Shown: in pieces, positions 1-11,265 of the stretch
How positions within the stretch are numbered: the first letter of the stretch is position 1
Layout of the letters: every line of letters begins with the position of its first letter
Origin: Omphiscola glabra
Lineage: Eukaryota > Mollusca > Gastropoda > Lymnaeidae
Length of the DNA stretch: 64,000 nt
NCBI GenBank assembly: GCA_964017045.1
Contig: OZ024794.1
Coordinates: forward strand, 22,294,359-22,358,358
Reading direction: 5' to 3'
The notes under the pieces: model-generated
Seen by the model: the letters and a program-made list of their open reading frames with translations, nothing else
Database searches by the model: none
Told to the model about the DNA's origin: nothing
Translations under genes and position numbers: made by a program

Positions 1-427
1 TCTCAGGGGCGGAAAGCGACCACAGGGGGGGGGGGGGTTGAATGCCGTTTGGGAGTGGCGGGGGTGCGCTGGGGAAGACTTCATGAGCTTCGGCTCGACA
101 GTTTGCTGATTTTCTTAAGTAGATTAGATTAGTAGAAAGAAACATACAGAGAAGAAAGATTAGGCCGATTAACCCGATTACATCTTTGTAACCCGATTAA
201 CAAGAAAGATAAGAAATTGGTGTTTTAGAATCAACAATCAGAAAGTACTTTTGATTTCAGGCTTAGTTGGTGTCTATGCTTTCTCTGATCTTTTCTCATT
301 TCATTTTCACACTTGCTTTTTTTTTTTTAATTTTCACCAATCATAATCTTCTGCTCCTCCTATAGATGGAGTACCTACTTCTATCGATGTGGTACTCCTC
401 CTTGTTTTCAACATCTCCCACTGTCTT
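1..427. other. Unassigned DNA, GC-rich start
   Basis: The first 100 bases are GC-rich and include a run of G near position 27. The rest is AT-rich, with a short local duplication of a gattaacccgatta motif near 160-200. I see no coding or RNA signal. Confidence 0.5.
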
Positions 428-590
428 CATTCCTCTCACTCTTTTCAACTCGTACCACTCTTTTCAACTCCTACAACTGTTTTCAACTCGTCCCACTATA
501 TTCAACTACTCTCACTCTTTTTAACTCGTCCCACTCTTTTCAATTCGTCCCACTCTTTTCAACTCCTCTCATATCCTTCTCATTTTACTC
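428..590. repeat. Degenerate 19-20 bp tandem repeat
   Basis: About eight diverged copies of a pyrimidine-rich unit containing cactcttttcaactc. The copies vary in length, which suggests an old array. The open frame across it is a by-product of low stop-codon content. Confidence 0.7.
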
Positions 591-691
591 CTCTCATGTT
601 CCAACTCCCAAATTCCCCCGTCACCTTATCGCACTCGCTCGGTTGTGTTCCCTTGATATTTGCCGGACAAACCTTAAATCAAAGAAAAATG

Positions 692-862
692 TTGGTCCTG
701 AACAGCCCTCCACCATGAATAGAGGGCCGGACAAGTGATTGGTTTATTTTGGTCCTGAACAGCCCACCAGCATGGATAGGGGGCCGGACAAGTGATTGGT
801 TTATTTTGGTCCTGAACCATGGATAGAGGGCCGGACAAGTGATTGGTTTATTTTGGTCCTGG
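692..862. repeat. Tandem repeat, about 60 bp unit, 3 copies
   Basis: Three copies of a unit that begins ttggtcctgaacagccc and includes gggccggacaagtgattgg. The third copy has lost part of the centre. No coding sense is evident. Confidence 0.85.
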
Positions 863-948
863 CTATTTTCCCTTGTTTAATATTGAAATAAATTGGGTTC
901 CGGGTGGGTTTCTTTGTTCTCTTTGTCAAAGACTGCCATCAAATTATT

Positions 949-1250
949 CCATCCCAAGTTGACGGGAATGTCGTCCAATTAATCCAGCCCTGGTTGGCAG
1001 GAATGTCATTCAATTACCCCAGCCCTGGTTGGCAGGAATGTCATTCAATTACCCCATCCCTAGTTGGCAGGAATGTCATTCAATTACTCCAGCCCTGGTT
1101 GGCAGGAATGTCATTCAATTACTCCAGCCCTGGTTGGCAGGAATGTCATTCAATTACTCCAGCCCTGGTTGGCAGGAATGTCATTCTCCAGCCCTAGTTA
1201 GCAGGAATGTCATTCAATTACTCTAACTCTAGTTGACAGGAATGTCAGTT
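949..1250. repeat. 35-bp minisatellite, about 8.5 copies
   Basis: The unit contains ttggcaggaatgtcattcaa. The outer copies at both edges are diverged and the inner copies are nearly identical, as expected if turnover is concentrated in the middle of the array. Open frames across it are repeat artefacts. Confidence 0.9.
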
Positions 1251-1332
1251 GACATCAAGTTTTATTTCAACAATGTTTCGGTTTTCTTCCTTTTTTTAAA
1301 TCCTTTATATTAACGTCGCTTTTGTTCGTGAT

Positions 1333-1421
1333 AGCTGGCTGGCTGGCTGGGTGGCTGGCTGGCTGGCTGGGTGGCTGGCTGGCTGGGTGGTGGACTGGCT
1401 GGCTTCCTGGCTGGTGGACTG
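1333..1421. repeat. (CTGG)n microsatellite
   Basis: Compound ctgg/gtgg tract of about 90 bp. A proline/serine-rich minus-strand open frame crosses it but has no other support. Confidence 0.9.
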
Positions 1422-1509
1422 GCACAATCTTCGGACGGCTAATTGACTCGCTTTCCGTCAAACTATCCAACTGAAACTTGGCACGTAGACTCGTTGTCGC
1501 TGACAACAC

Positions 1510-1967
1510 GTTCTATCAAATTCTCATTCCCAACATCAAAATTTAATTAAAATGCTTCCCCTTTTTTAAGGAAAAGCTCAAAGGAAACCCCCGAGAGCTG
1601 CGCTTAGATTCTTTTTAAAACAATATATATAACTCAAGTACGTTTGTTGCGTAGTATAATTTTTTTTTTCTAAAATTGTTGGTGAAATAAATCTGCTGAT
1701 TAAAAGTGAGTGGGAATTAAAATGTTAGTATAGCTCAGGGGTGTTGAGAATGTGCGGCTGCGAGATTTGGATTCTTATGAAGGGCGTTAATTGTATGCAT
1801 GTCTTGTCCTATTTTAACCCCAACCCCATTCCTCCATATCACATATTATAAAGGATTTTTAAGAAAAACTTTGTCTTTAGGGGCTGTTTAATTTTAATAT
1901 TACCACACAATGAACCTAGTTAATTCTGTTGGGGGAGGGTAGCATCCAAAGCAAACAAATATAAAAT
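1510..1967. other. Unassigned DNA
   Basis: AT-rich single-copy sequence. I see no exon signal, RNA gene or repeat. Confidence 0.5.
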
Positions 1968-2500
1968 ATTCTATTAGCATTGACTGATGATATTCTATTA
2001 GCATTGACTGATAATATGCTATTAGCATTGACTGATAATATGCTATTAGCATTGACTGATGCTATTCTATTAGCATTGACTGATGATATTCTATTAGCAT
2101 TGACTGATGATATTCTATTAGCATTGACTGATGATATTCTATTAGCATTGACTGATGATATTCTATTAGCATTGACTGATGATATTCTATTAGCATTGAC
2201 TGATAATATGCTATTAGCATTGACTGATAATATTCTATTAGCATTGACTGATAATATGCTATTAGCATTGACTGATAATATGCTATTAGCATTGACTGAT
2301 AATATGCTATTAGCATTGACTGATGCTATTCTATTAGCATTGACTGATGATATTCTATTAGCATTGACTGATGATATTCTATTAGCATTGACTGATGATA
2401 TTCTATTAGCATTGACTGATGATATTCTATTAGCATTGACTGATGATATTCTATTAGCATTGACTGATGATATTCTATTAGCATTGACTGATGATATTCT
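1968..2500. repeat. 24-bp minisatellite, about 22 copies
   Basis: The unit is attctattagcattgactg followed by atgat. The third-position variants gatgat, aataat and gatgct alternate in blocks, so runs of variants have been duplicated together. Because 24 is divisible by 3, several frames on both strands stay open for 85-200 codons (for example an eight-residue ILLALTDD repeat on plus). These frames have no upstream exon context and I do not call a gene. Confidence 0.95.
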
Positions 2501-2884
2501 TTCCATCAGTGAAAACATTTTTCCTGGTTATTGTTAATTTATTTCAAAGCCCCGCACCACACTCGTGTATCGCTGAATTCATGTGAGATCAAAATCTAAT
2601 TTTACGAAAACCAAAATTGTACAATGTATGAAAATTCCCATAAAGTGTCGTATGAATTACGTTATAATCAAGTCAACACTAACTGATTACAAAGCTTTAT
2701 TGTTTTTTTAAAGAGCTTATGGTGAGAACTATGCCAATAGGGAAACTCTTAAATATATACATATATATAATCTTGAAAAGAACTAAAACTTAATTGAAAA
2801 TCCCAAATCGGTATGTCGGAGTGCAGAAGTCTAAATTTACAATTAAACCGTATATACTACACACAAATTTAAACTTGGAAAATG

Positions 2885-2921
<37 letters not shown>

Positions 2922-4754
2922 CCTGTTGCCACTATTTAATTTAAATAGAAGTTGTAGCAACCATTACATTGTCATCCAATGTCCGCGTAGCCACGGCCAT
3001 CGTCGAATAAGTTCAAAGCATCAGACACAAGCCAAATCCCATTGTTGGTGAATTATCTACTAAGCAAAAGTTATTTTAGCGGAAGCGGCAGACGAGTTTT
3101 ATTTAAGTCATACAACAGAGCGGCCAGATTTCATAAAGTTTTTTTTATTTTTTAAAGTGATGATTTTTATTGAGGGTGGCTGAATTAAATGGAATGTTGA
3201 TTAGTTTGGCTTGGTGAAAATGATTGTAAAATTGAACGCCATGTTTTTTGTGGACTTGACAGAGAGTAAGAGTTGTGGACCCATGAAATGTATTGTAGAA
3301 GCTTCGTGGACACATTTAGTTTAAGTCATTACTTTAAGAATATGTCAACTTCTTGACTTCAGGAAAAGAAAAGTATTTTAAAAAGAAGATGTGCGATCAA
3401 AATGATGACGTAGACTGGTTGTGGGCGTGGTTAAGAGAAAGAAGAGAAACGGGTGGGAGAGGGAGAGAGAGATAAGAGATGACTCAGAATGGTCAAACTT
3501 CATCTGATCATAAAACAGAGTTAGGGAGCTGACAAGGGCAGGATATTTTGGACGACTCCCGGCTGTGCAGTAGTCTGCGGATTTCCATTAATGACCTTTG
3601 GTGACTATTGACTATAAAAGCAAGGGTTAATAATGTGAAGATAATACCCTTCTATTCTAAAGGTTATTGTATAGACTGTTCCATCTTTATTTTACTGGTC
3701 GTCTCGTGACTTGTTAGTGTTATGACAACTCTAAGTCGGCACTACTATAGATCCATCTGCGTTCAGTAGTCTGTGTCCCCATGTTTACTTTCCATTTCCT
3801 GGTCTGAAAAATTGTTTCCTTAATGTGTGTGTGTTGGGGGAATAACGATTTTCTTCTTTACTCACTCTAACTATAGCCTCATTGTATCCCCATTAGTTTG
3901 TCATTATATCCTTCGTTCCGTTCTCTTTATCCATTATATTTTCTTTCTTGCGTAATTGACACTTATATCTCCAGCGAGTCTGTCTCGGATAGACAGCTGG
4001 AATCCAATGTGCTGATATTAAGTTTGCTTTCCTTATCGACTTTAAACTTTCATATGTAAACTTTAACCCTTACTTCCTTCGTGTATTTCCCCACCCCTCC
4101 TCTTCCTTTGTCACCATCTCTGCATAACCACGTTTCCCTTCCCATCACCCTCTATACTCCCTTCCTCCGTCCTAACTTCCATATATACCACCCACACCCC
4201 TTTTCTATCATACTTCTGACAATGTGACTGGCGCCTCCCCCCTAGATGATCAGACCGGCACCCTCTCCCTCCCCCCAAACACCCTGTTCAGATCACAGCC
4301 TACTCCAATGTACTTCTCGTTATTTTTGTTGGATCTGTCGAACTGCGACATGGTCGACCTTGACCTCAGGGGTGCCGTTAAATTGCCTCTTGGTGGTTTT
4401 CCTGTCAGGACTCATTGAAACAGTGAAGCGAAATGACCAGCCTTTGTGACGTCACCTACTTGACTGGGTTTTCACGATCTCGGACGGGTCTTCTGTGCAT
4501 TCCATCTCTATTTCACCGTCTGTTCGATTTGTGTACGATGAGAAAACGAATAACATTACTGTCTGTCGAGCCTTTGTTACGCGTTACACACAATAGCAAC
4601 AATTCACTGTTCTCGTCTTTTCTGTTGGTTTTTTTCCGGATTAACATTAGTTGAAATGTTATGTGTAAACTATTAATTAATTAATAAATGAGCAAACGTG
4701 AGTTAATATGTAATTCTTGTGCTTCATAGATTATTATTTTATATATATATATAA
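2500..4754. other. Unassigned DNA
   Basis: Mostly AT-rich single-copy sequence. It holds a (TA)n(TG)n microsatellite at 2886-2922 and a C/T-rich stretch at about 4075-4210. Short open frames at 2794-3051 and 4224-4654 show no recognisable domain or splice context. Confidence 0.5.
2886..2922. repeat. (TA)n(TG)n microsatellite
   Basis: About 13 TA dinucleotides followed by a short TG run. Confidence 0.9.
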
Positions 4755-5545
4755 ATGGCATCCACACCGTCCTCGCGAGACGATTGAGTAGCTATTGACA
4801 CTACATGAAATGCCGGCCGATCCTGAAATGGCAGTGTCGTCTGCGCTTCTCGCAGGATAACCTTGACTCCTTGTTAAATTTGGCCAACCGTAATGCTATT
4901 TTTGTTGCCAGGGCTTTGTTTCTCGCATCTTCTGCCTTTTTGACCCCTCGTACACTAATGTTCTCCAGTTAGATTTGGTCTCAGCGATGATTTCATATTC
5001 GTTGTTTTTATCTATGTTGGCTTCCCTCGTATTCCTTTTGGAAACGTCCTCGAATCGCAGCTGTGGCCGTCCAATAAGGCTTTCCCCTTCTGCCAACTTT
5101 CCATACAGCAGATCCTTTGGAATATACCATTTCTCCATTCTCCTTGCATGACCTAACCAGCGAAGTTGCCTCTTGCTAAGAGCAGAGACCACCATAAACA
5201 TTTGGCACGTTCTAAAGCTCTATGTTAGGCACCTTGTCCTGCCATCGAATGCGGAAATGCGACGCAGACATCTTTGATGGAAGCTCATGACTGGTATATG
5301 TGGTCCACACTTCACTGCATTATGTGAGCATACTAAGCCCACATGCCTGTAATGACGCTTTGTTTGGTACTATCGTCAGCGAACCGCAGTTCACGAATTA
5401 GCACCTTTATTTTTTACCTTTGTCTATCCACGAAGACAGGCGATATTGAACAGCCTCATCAGGTATGAATGTACACCCCTTCTTCACAGAAGAAAACGGA
5501 GAATATCGTTGGCGTAACTACTCAGCCTTGATTCACTCCTTTACT
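4755..5545 (-). mobile_element. LINE reverse-transcriptase relic, 3' half
   Basis: Decayed non-LTR retrotransposon read on the minus strand. The order matches the C-terminal half of a LINE polyprotein. RT motif B reads G-V-N-Q-G (5525-5539), followed by an in-frame stop where the family has Cys, then V-V-T-P-T-I-F-S-V-F-F. The motif C catalytic core F-A-D-D lies at 5372-5383. Next come C-L-R-R-I and a W-Q-D-K-V-P-N-like stretch. The open segment at 4896-5201 carries L-R-W-L-G-H-A-R-R-M, I-P-K-D-L-L-Y-G and G-R-P-Q-L-R-F. A remnant of the C-terminal Cys/His finger (H-C-H-F-R-I-G) ends near 4797. Stops and frameshifts make it non-functional. It is collinear with the 5' half at 6841-8030, from which only a minisatellite separates it. 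The clade assignment is not certain. Confidence 0.9.
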
Positions 5546-6840
5546 GACAGAGAATGGCTCAGACCGTTACTGACAGAGAATGGCTCAGACCGTTACTGAC
5601 AGAGAATGGCTCAGACCGTTGCTGACAGAGAATGTCCCAGAGACAGTAGCTGACAAACAATGCCTCAGAGACCGTTGCTGCATGACAGAGAATGTCTCAG
5701 AGACCGTTGCTGCATGACAGAGAATGTCTCAGAGACCGTTGCTGACAGAGAATGCCTCAGAGACCTTTGCTGACAGAGAATGCCTCAGAGACCGTTGCTG
5801 ACAAAGAATGCCTCAGATACCGTTGCTGACTGAGAATGTCTCAGAGACAGTAGCTGACAAACAATGCCTCAGAGACCGTTGCTGACAAAGAAGGCCTCAG
5901 AGACCGTTGCTGACAAACAATGCCTCAGAGACCGTTGCTGCATGACAGAGAATGCCTCAGAGATCGTTGCTGACAAAGAATGCCTCAGAGACCGTTGCTG
6001 ACAAAGAATGCCTCAGATACCGTTGCTGACAGAGAATGCCTCAGAGACCGTTGCTGACAAAGAATGCCTCAGAGACAGTAGCTGACAAACAATGCCTCAG
6101 AGACCGTTGCTGCATGACAGAGAATGCCTCAGAGACCGTTGCTGACAGAGAATGCCTCAGAGACCGTTGCTGACAAAGAAGGCCTCAGACACCGTTGCTG
6201 ACAAAGAAGGCCTCAGACACCGTTGCTGACAAAGAAGGCCTCAGACACCGTTGCTGACAAAGAAGGCCTCAGACACCGTTGCTGACAAAGAAGGCCTCAG
6301 ACACCGTTGCTGACAAAGAATGCCTCAGAGACCGTTGCTGACAGAAGAATGCCTCAGAGACCGTTGCTGACAGAGAATGCCTCAGAGACCGTTGCTGACA
6401 AAGAAGGCCTCAGAGACCGTTGCTGACAGAGAATGCCTCAGAGACCGTTGCTGACAGAGAATGCCTCAGAGACCGTTGCTGACAAAGAAGGCCTCAGAGA
6501 CCGTTGCTGACAAAGAAGGCCTCAGACACCGTTGCTGACAAAGAATGCCTCAGAGACCGTTGCTGACAGAGAATGCCTCAGAGACCGTTGCTGACAAAGA
6601 AGGCCTCAGACACCGTTGCTGACAAAGAATGCCTCAGAGACCGTTGCTGACAAAGAAGGCCTCAGAGACCGTTGCTGACAAAGAAGGCCTCAGAGACCGT
6701 TGCTGACAAAGAATGCCTCAGACACCGTTGCTGACAAAGAAGGCCTCAGAGACCGTTGCTGACAGAGAATGCCTCAGAGACCGTTCTTGACAGAAGCATG
6801 CCTCAGAGACCGTTGCTGACAGAAGAATGCCTCAGAGGCC
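5546..6840. repeat. 28-bp minisatellite expanded inside the LINE RT domain
   Basis: About 46 copies of a unit reading ctgacagagaatgcctcaga + gaccgttg on plus. Variants differ by agag/aaag, tgcc/ggcc and a few 2-4 bp indels. Read on the minus strand, the monomer encodes T-V-S-E-A-F-S-V-S-N. This matches the RT stretch directly before motif B, and the copy abutting motif B reads E-P-F-S-V-S-K-G-V-N-Q-G. The array is therefore a local amplification of LINE coding DNA rather than inserted foreign DNA. Confidence 0.95.
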
Positions 6841-8030
6841 GTGTCATGGAAGGTTACTGTGCGGCGCATGTTTTAATGAAATGACTGTATGACTGTGAGC
6901 AGTCGTGGGCGACAACCTATTTTATGCAACATACTGAACAGGCCAGACCGGCTTTCTAAGTCGAAAGCCTTGGTTAGATCCATGATAGACGTGTAAAGAG
7001 GCCTATGGTTTTCACGAAACTTTCACTGCATTTGGCGTTGTGAGAATATCATGTCTGTAGATGAACGACCACTTCGGAAGCCAACCTGGCCTCTTGGTAG
7101 ATGTGGTTACCCAGACTCTGCAACTGTATAAGAGCGACACGGGAAAACATCTTTTCAACCAAGCCAAGGAGAGAATTTCCTCGGTAATTATAACAATCGC
7201 TACGGTCATCTCTGTTTTTATACAATGTTACGATGTTGGCGTCTCTCATGTCCTAGTGAAGGTGACCTGCTTCCCAACACAGACAGAGGAGCTCGTGTAA
7301 GGGAAATGTGATAGGTATTCAGTCTCTGGAGCCTTCCAATCAGCAAGCCAATCAATTGCTTTTTCGAGCTCCTGAAAAGTTGGCTCTTCATCTAATTCTT
7401 CCATTATTGACAAGACGGCAATATTATTCAGAGCGGTCTCACTGACTACATTCACTGTTGCGTATCGTTCAAGATCATGCTTATCCCAACACTGAAGCCG
7501 ATTGTTTGGCGCTGTGTTAACTTGACCTGTCTTGGACTTGAAAAGGGGGGGGGGCTATATTTTTTAATGTAAGCACCTCATGCCTTCTTGATGCCCTCGT
7601 ACTTTCCCATTAAATCTGCTTTGGCGGAAGCCAATTGTATGCAGTGGCAAAGGTCCAACCAAAAAGTGTTGGCACAGTGGCGGGCCGTCTGCTTGGATAC
7701 ATTTTTTTCAGTTCTGAGTGCCTGCAGTGTACGAGCGCAAGTTACACCCTTAAAGGCAAATAGGGCTTTTCTATTTTTCTCAGTTACGGGTTCCATCACA
7801 TTCCATTGAGCCTCACACCAGTCATTATTATTATGCACCCTTTTCCCATAGGCGGAGATGGCTGAATCATACACAGCATCTCGTAAATGAGTCCAATTTA
7901 AGTCAATAATGTCAACGTGTGACCCTGTAGCAAGGGTGTCTACAACAGACGTCTCAACTGCTGCTTTCTTTCTGGGCGGTGTGAGCAGTGGACGTTAATT
8001 CGTGGTCGACACTTCTTTTTAGCATTATGC
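6841..8030 (-). mobile_element. LINE reverse-transcriptase relic, 5' half
   Basis: Minus-strand continuation of the same LINE. From its 5' end: a basic K-K-K-C-R-P-R-I-N stretch near 8010, then a pre-RT region in the open segment 7578-7874 and just upstream (W-T-H-L-R-D-A-V-Y-D-S-A, then Q-T-A-R-H-C-A-N). This is followed by E-E-L-D-E-E-P-T-F-Q-E-L in 7246-7455, and by the RT finger motif D-A-N-I-V-T-L-Y-K-N with Y-N-Y-R-G-N-S-L-L in 7049-7249. Motif A, M-D-L-T-K-A-F-D-L-E-S, lies at about 6951-6983. The last piece reads L-F-S-M-L-H-K-I-G-C-R-P-R-L-L and T-V-T-F-H-D-T-A-S-E-A-F, where the 28-bp array begins. Frameshifts and one stop break the frame. Confidence 0.9.
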
Positions 8031-8223
8031 AATTCATAGATATTTTATACTGATATTCATTCAGCGCTTTCATGTCTTTCCTAACCTTCAGTACACACAG
8101 AAATGTGCCGGTCAGCCACCTTGTTGCCCTAGTTACAACTTATTTACTTGGGTATTTTAAAGTTTTCAACATTATAGATTTTTATTGTTTTTATAAGTGC
8201 TGTTTAATTTATTTTATTAACCG

Positions 8224-8622
8224 TCATCTGTCACACCGATCTATCAATAATATATTACGACAGTCATCTGTCACACCAATCTATCAATAACATATTACGA
8301 CAGTCATCTGTCACACCAATCTATCAATAACATATTACGATAGTCATCTGTCACACCAATCTATTGATAACATATTACGACAGTCATCTGTCACACCAAT
8401 CTATCAATAACATATTACGATAGTCATCTGTCACACCAATCTATCAATAACATATTACGACTGTCATCTGTCACACCAATCTATCAATAACATATTACGA
8501 CTGTCATCTGTCACACCAATCTGTCAATATCATATTGCCACTGTCATGTGTCACACCAATCTGTCAATAACATATTGCGACTGTCATCTGTCACACCAAT
8601 CTGTCAATAGCATATTACGACA
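8224..8622. repeat. 40-bp minisatellite, about 10 copies
   Basis: The unit contains catctgtcacaccaatctat and ends with caataacatattacgacagt. Divergence rises toward the right-hand end. Confidence 0.95.
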
Positions 8623-8629
8623 TGATTAG

Positions 8630-9061
8630 GTTTTACGAGAGAGAGCCGTCGATATTTTACTATTTCTTATATTTTAATGCTTTATATTTTACCACCGCCA
8701 CCATCTTGTATTATACCCACATCATCACGTGTTATGGTTCCAATACATTCCATTTCATAAGAATATTCGACAAAAAGTGGGTGGGGTGACGGTTGGTGGG
8801 TGGGGGAGGGTTGGCGGGTGTAGCTATTTTCTAACAATACTACAGACGTCTGCTTCTTCTGAGTCCCCCGGGAAATTATTGGCAAAACATAAAGGGCTTT
8901 TTAATTGAAAAATGACATTCTATGTTTTATTTTGTACGAGCCAATGGACAATATCACTTGCCTCCACCCAAATACTCGAATATATTGAAAGTTATTTTAT
9001 ATCTTCGTAAATCTATAAACACGCACACAAATAAATATGTGTATGTCTCGTTGTTTTATGG
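8630..9061. other. Unassigned DNA
   Basis: AT-rich, with a G-rich ggtgggtggggg-type patch near 8780-8815. I see no gene. Confidence 0.5.
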
Positions 9062-9832
9062 GATGAAGTCTGGCGTGATTCCTTCATGTCCAAGAAACCA
9101 GACTCTGAGCTTCTCAATGAAGTCTGGTGTGATTCCTTCATGTCCAAGAAACCAGACTCTGAGCTTCTCAATGAAGTCTGGTGTGATTCCTTCATGTCCA
9201 AGAAACCAGACTCTGAGCTTCTCAATGAAGTCTGGTGTGATTCCTTCATGTCCAAGAAACCAGACTCTGAGCTTCTCAATGAAGTCTGGTGTGATTCCTT
9301 CATGTCCAAGAAACCAGACTCTGAGCGTCTCAATGAAGTCTGGTGTGATTCCTTCATGTCCAAGAAACCAGACTCTGAGCTTCTCAATGAAGTCTGGTGT
9401 GATTCCTTCATGTCCAGGAAACCAGACTCTGAGCATCTCAATGAAGTCTGGTGTGATTCCTTCATGTCCTAGAAACCAGACTCTGAGCTTCTCAATGAAG
9501 TCTGGTGTGATTCCTTCATGTCCAAGAAGCCAGACTCTGAGCTTCTCAATGAAGTCTGGTGTGATTCCTTCATGTCCAAGAAACCAGACACTGAGCTTCT
9601 TAACGAAGTCTGGTGTGATTCCTTCATGTCCCAGAAACCAGACACTGAGCTTCTTAATGAAGTCTGGCGTGATTCCTTCATGTCCCAGAAACCAGACACT
9701 GAGCTTCTTAATGAAGTCTGGCGTGATTCCTTCATGTCCCAGAAACCATACATTGAGCTTCTTAATGAAGTCTGGCGTGATTCCTTCATGTCCCAGAAAC
9801 CAGACACTGAGCTCCTCAATGAAGTTTGCTTC
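9062..9832. repeat. 54-bp minisatellite, about 14 copies
   Basis: The unit starts atgaagtctggtgtgattcc and includes cttcatgtccaagaaaccag. Each monomer carries an 8-bp inverted repeat, agtctggt/accagact, spaced by about 22 bp. As 54 is divisible by 3, several frames on both strands remain open, one for 327 codons with an 18-residue repeat. Identical openness in competing frames argues that none is selected as protein. Confidence 0.95.
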
Positions 9833-9944
9833 ATACATAAATGTGATAGTGCAGAAAGGAGAGTTCAGACCATTGCCGCTATTATCGAAAAGTCGTTACT
9901 TTTAATCACTTGGTTACATTTTTGTTTAATGGAGCGATTAAATT

Positions 9945-10300
9945 ATTGTGTATGTGTGAGAGTGTGTGAGAGAGTTTTTGTGAGAGTGGGTATCTGTGAT
10001 GTGTGTGTGAGTGTGTATGTGTGAGTGTGTGTGAGAGTTTTTGTGAGAGTATGAGTGTGTTTGTGAGTGAGTGTGTGTGAGAGAGAGTTTTTGTGACAGT
10101 GTGTATATAAGTGAGTGGGTGTGTTGTCAATGTGTATGAGTGTGTATATGTGAGTGTATGTGTTTGAGTGTGTGTGAGTGTGTATATGTGAGTGTGTGTG
10201 TTTGAGGAGTGTGTGTGAGTGTGTATAATTGAGTGTGTGTGTTTGAGTGTGTGTGAGTGTGTATATGTGAGTGTGTGTAAGTGTGTGAGTGAGTGTGAGA
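9945..10300. repeat. (TG)n / (GTGTGA)n microsatellite
   Basis: Imperfect purine-pyrimidine alternating tract of about 350 bp dominated by tgtgtgag motifs. Alternating TG tracts can adopt left-handed DNA. Confidence 0.9.
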
Positions 10301-10558
10301 TCGTGGTGGGTGGAATGAGCTGTAACGTCAGAAATTCACTTTTGGAAGGAGACGACACAAATTGTTGTAGGAGTCGGAAAGATTCTGACTACTCCGAGAT
10401 TGTGATACCTGAAGCCATGCGTATCCCTGTAGTAGTTCAGATCTACTGTACATGAAAGTAGCCTGATCCGAACACGGTCGCCGTGGGTTAAAATGATCAA
10501 ACTGAATCTGAACAGAACTTGTTCATGCGCTTTGCGCTTACACGTCTTAAAAGAATAC

Positions 10559-10716
10559 CAGACCTGTTTACTCTTACGATTTTGGCGTACAATGTACGAT
10601 TTTGAGGTGTATACATTATATATTCTGTATGTTTATTTTTTGCTATTAAGATAATGTATTGAATGATTTTGTGATGATGTTGTACGATTTTAAGAGTTTG
10701 AGGGTAAAGAGATCTG
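10559..10716 (+). mobile_element. MITE copy 1 (TIR CAGACCTGTTTAC)
   Basis: The left end is cagacctgtttactctta and the right end gagggtaaagagatctg, its imperfect inverted complement. The interior matches the copies at 40129-40263 (opposite strand) and 56898-57374. It holds exactly one extra 20-bp block, ggcgtacaatgtacgatttt. The 40.1 kb copy lacks this block and the 56.9 kb copy has 17 of them. No transposase is encoded. I found no convincing target-site duplication. Confidence 0.85.
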
Positions 10717-11081
10717 TAATACGCTTCGCCGCCTTCTTTGGATACTATCAAAGTACAATTCCCAACAATGTCTTTTTACGGTCCATTAAGTCTTGGATTG
10801 TGAAACCTTGGTCAGATTAAAGGCGAGAGTGGCTAAGAACCGAGTGAGTTTGACCAAAGGCAAATCCAGAGGTCAAGAAAAAAGTCTGTTCATCATCAGT
10901 ATTGCAGTTCTTCTACCGACCATCGCCCGAAATTGTATACATATAATGCGCTATTTTATAATTACTTAAAGGCATACATCGTATTTTGCTATAACAATTA
11001 GGAGACTTACATGACAAAGTCTTAAGCTCAGTTCACACAATCAAATACGAGTCAAATTTGCTTCAAATATGCTTCAAATAT
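10717..11081. other. Unassigned DNA
   Basis: AT-rich single-copy sequence without recognisable features. Confidence 0.5.
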
Positions 11082-11150
11082 TCGTCAAATTTCTTTTTGA
11101 ACGTACTATTTAGTAAAACAAAATAATGCGTTCAAAAAGAAATTTGACGA
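11082..11150. repeat. Perfect 22-bp inverted repeat (hairpin/MITE core)
   Basis: The arms 11082-11103 (tcgtcaaatttctttttgaa + cg) and 11129-11150 are exact reverse complements, with a 25-base loop. Flanking sequence repeats the tcaaat theme. It is probably the core of a fold-back MITE. Confidence 0.85.
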
Positions 11151-11265
11151 TAATTTGATCGCTAGATTTGAGCATTAAACTCTATACATTTAAAATAATT
11201 ACAACTAATGATTCTTTTTGTAAAGATTAAATGTCATTGCTACTGTACCACTGTTATTGCACCAG

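Noticed and set aside
1728..1800. tRNA-like word tagctcaggggtgttgag
   Set aside because: No B box or cloverleaf could be formed downstream.
1916..2537. Open frames of 85-200 codons across the 24-bp array on both strands
   Set aside because: They are consequences of a stop-free monomer with a period divisible by 3. Several competing frames are equally open and there are no splice or start contexts.
5546..6840. Minisatellite as an independent insertion that split the LINE
   Set aside because: Both borders read straight into RT sequence and the monomer encodes the expected RT residues, so in-place amplification explains it better.
8922..9905. 327-codon plus-strand frame with an 18-residue repeat
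   Set aside because: It is entirely the 54-bp minisatellite. The opposite strand and another plus frame are open too. No flanking coding sequence.
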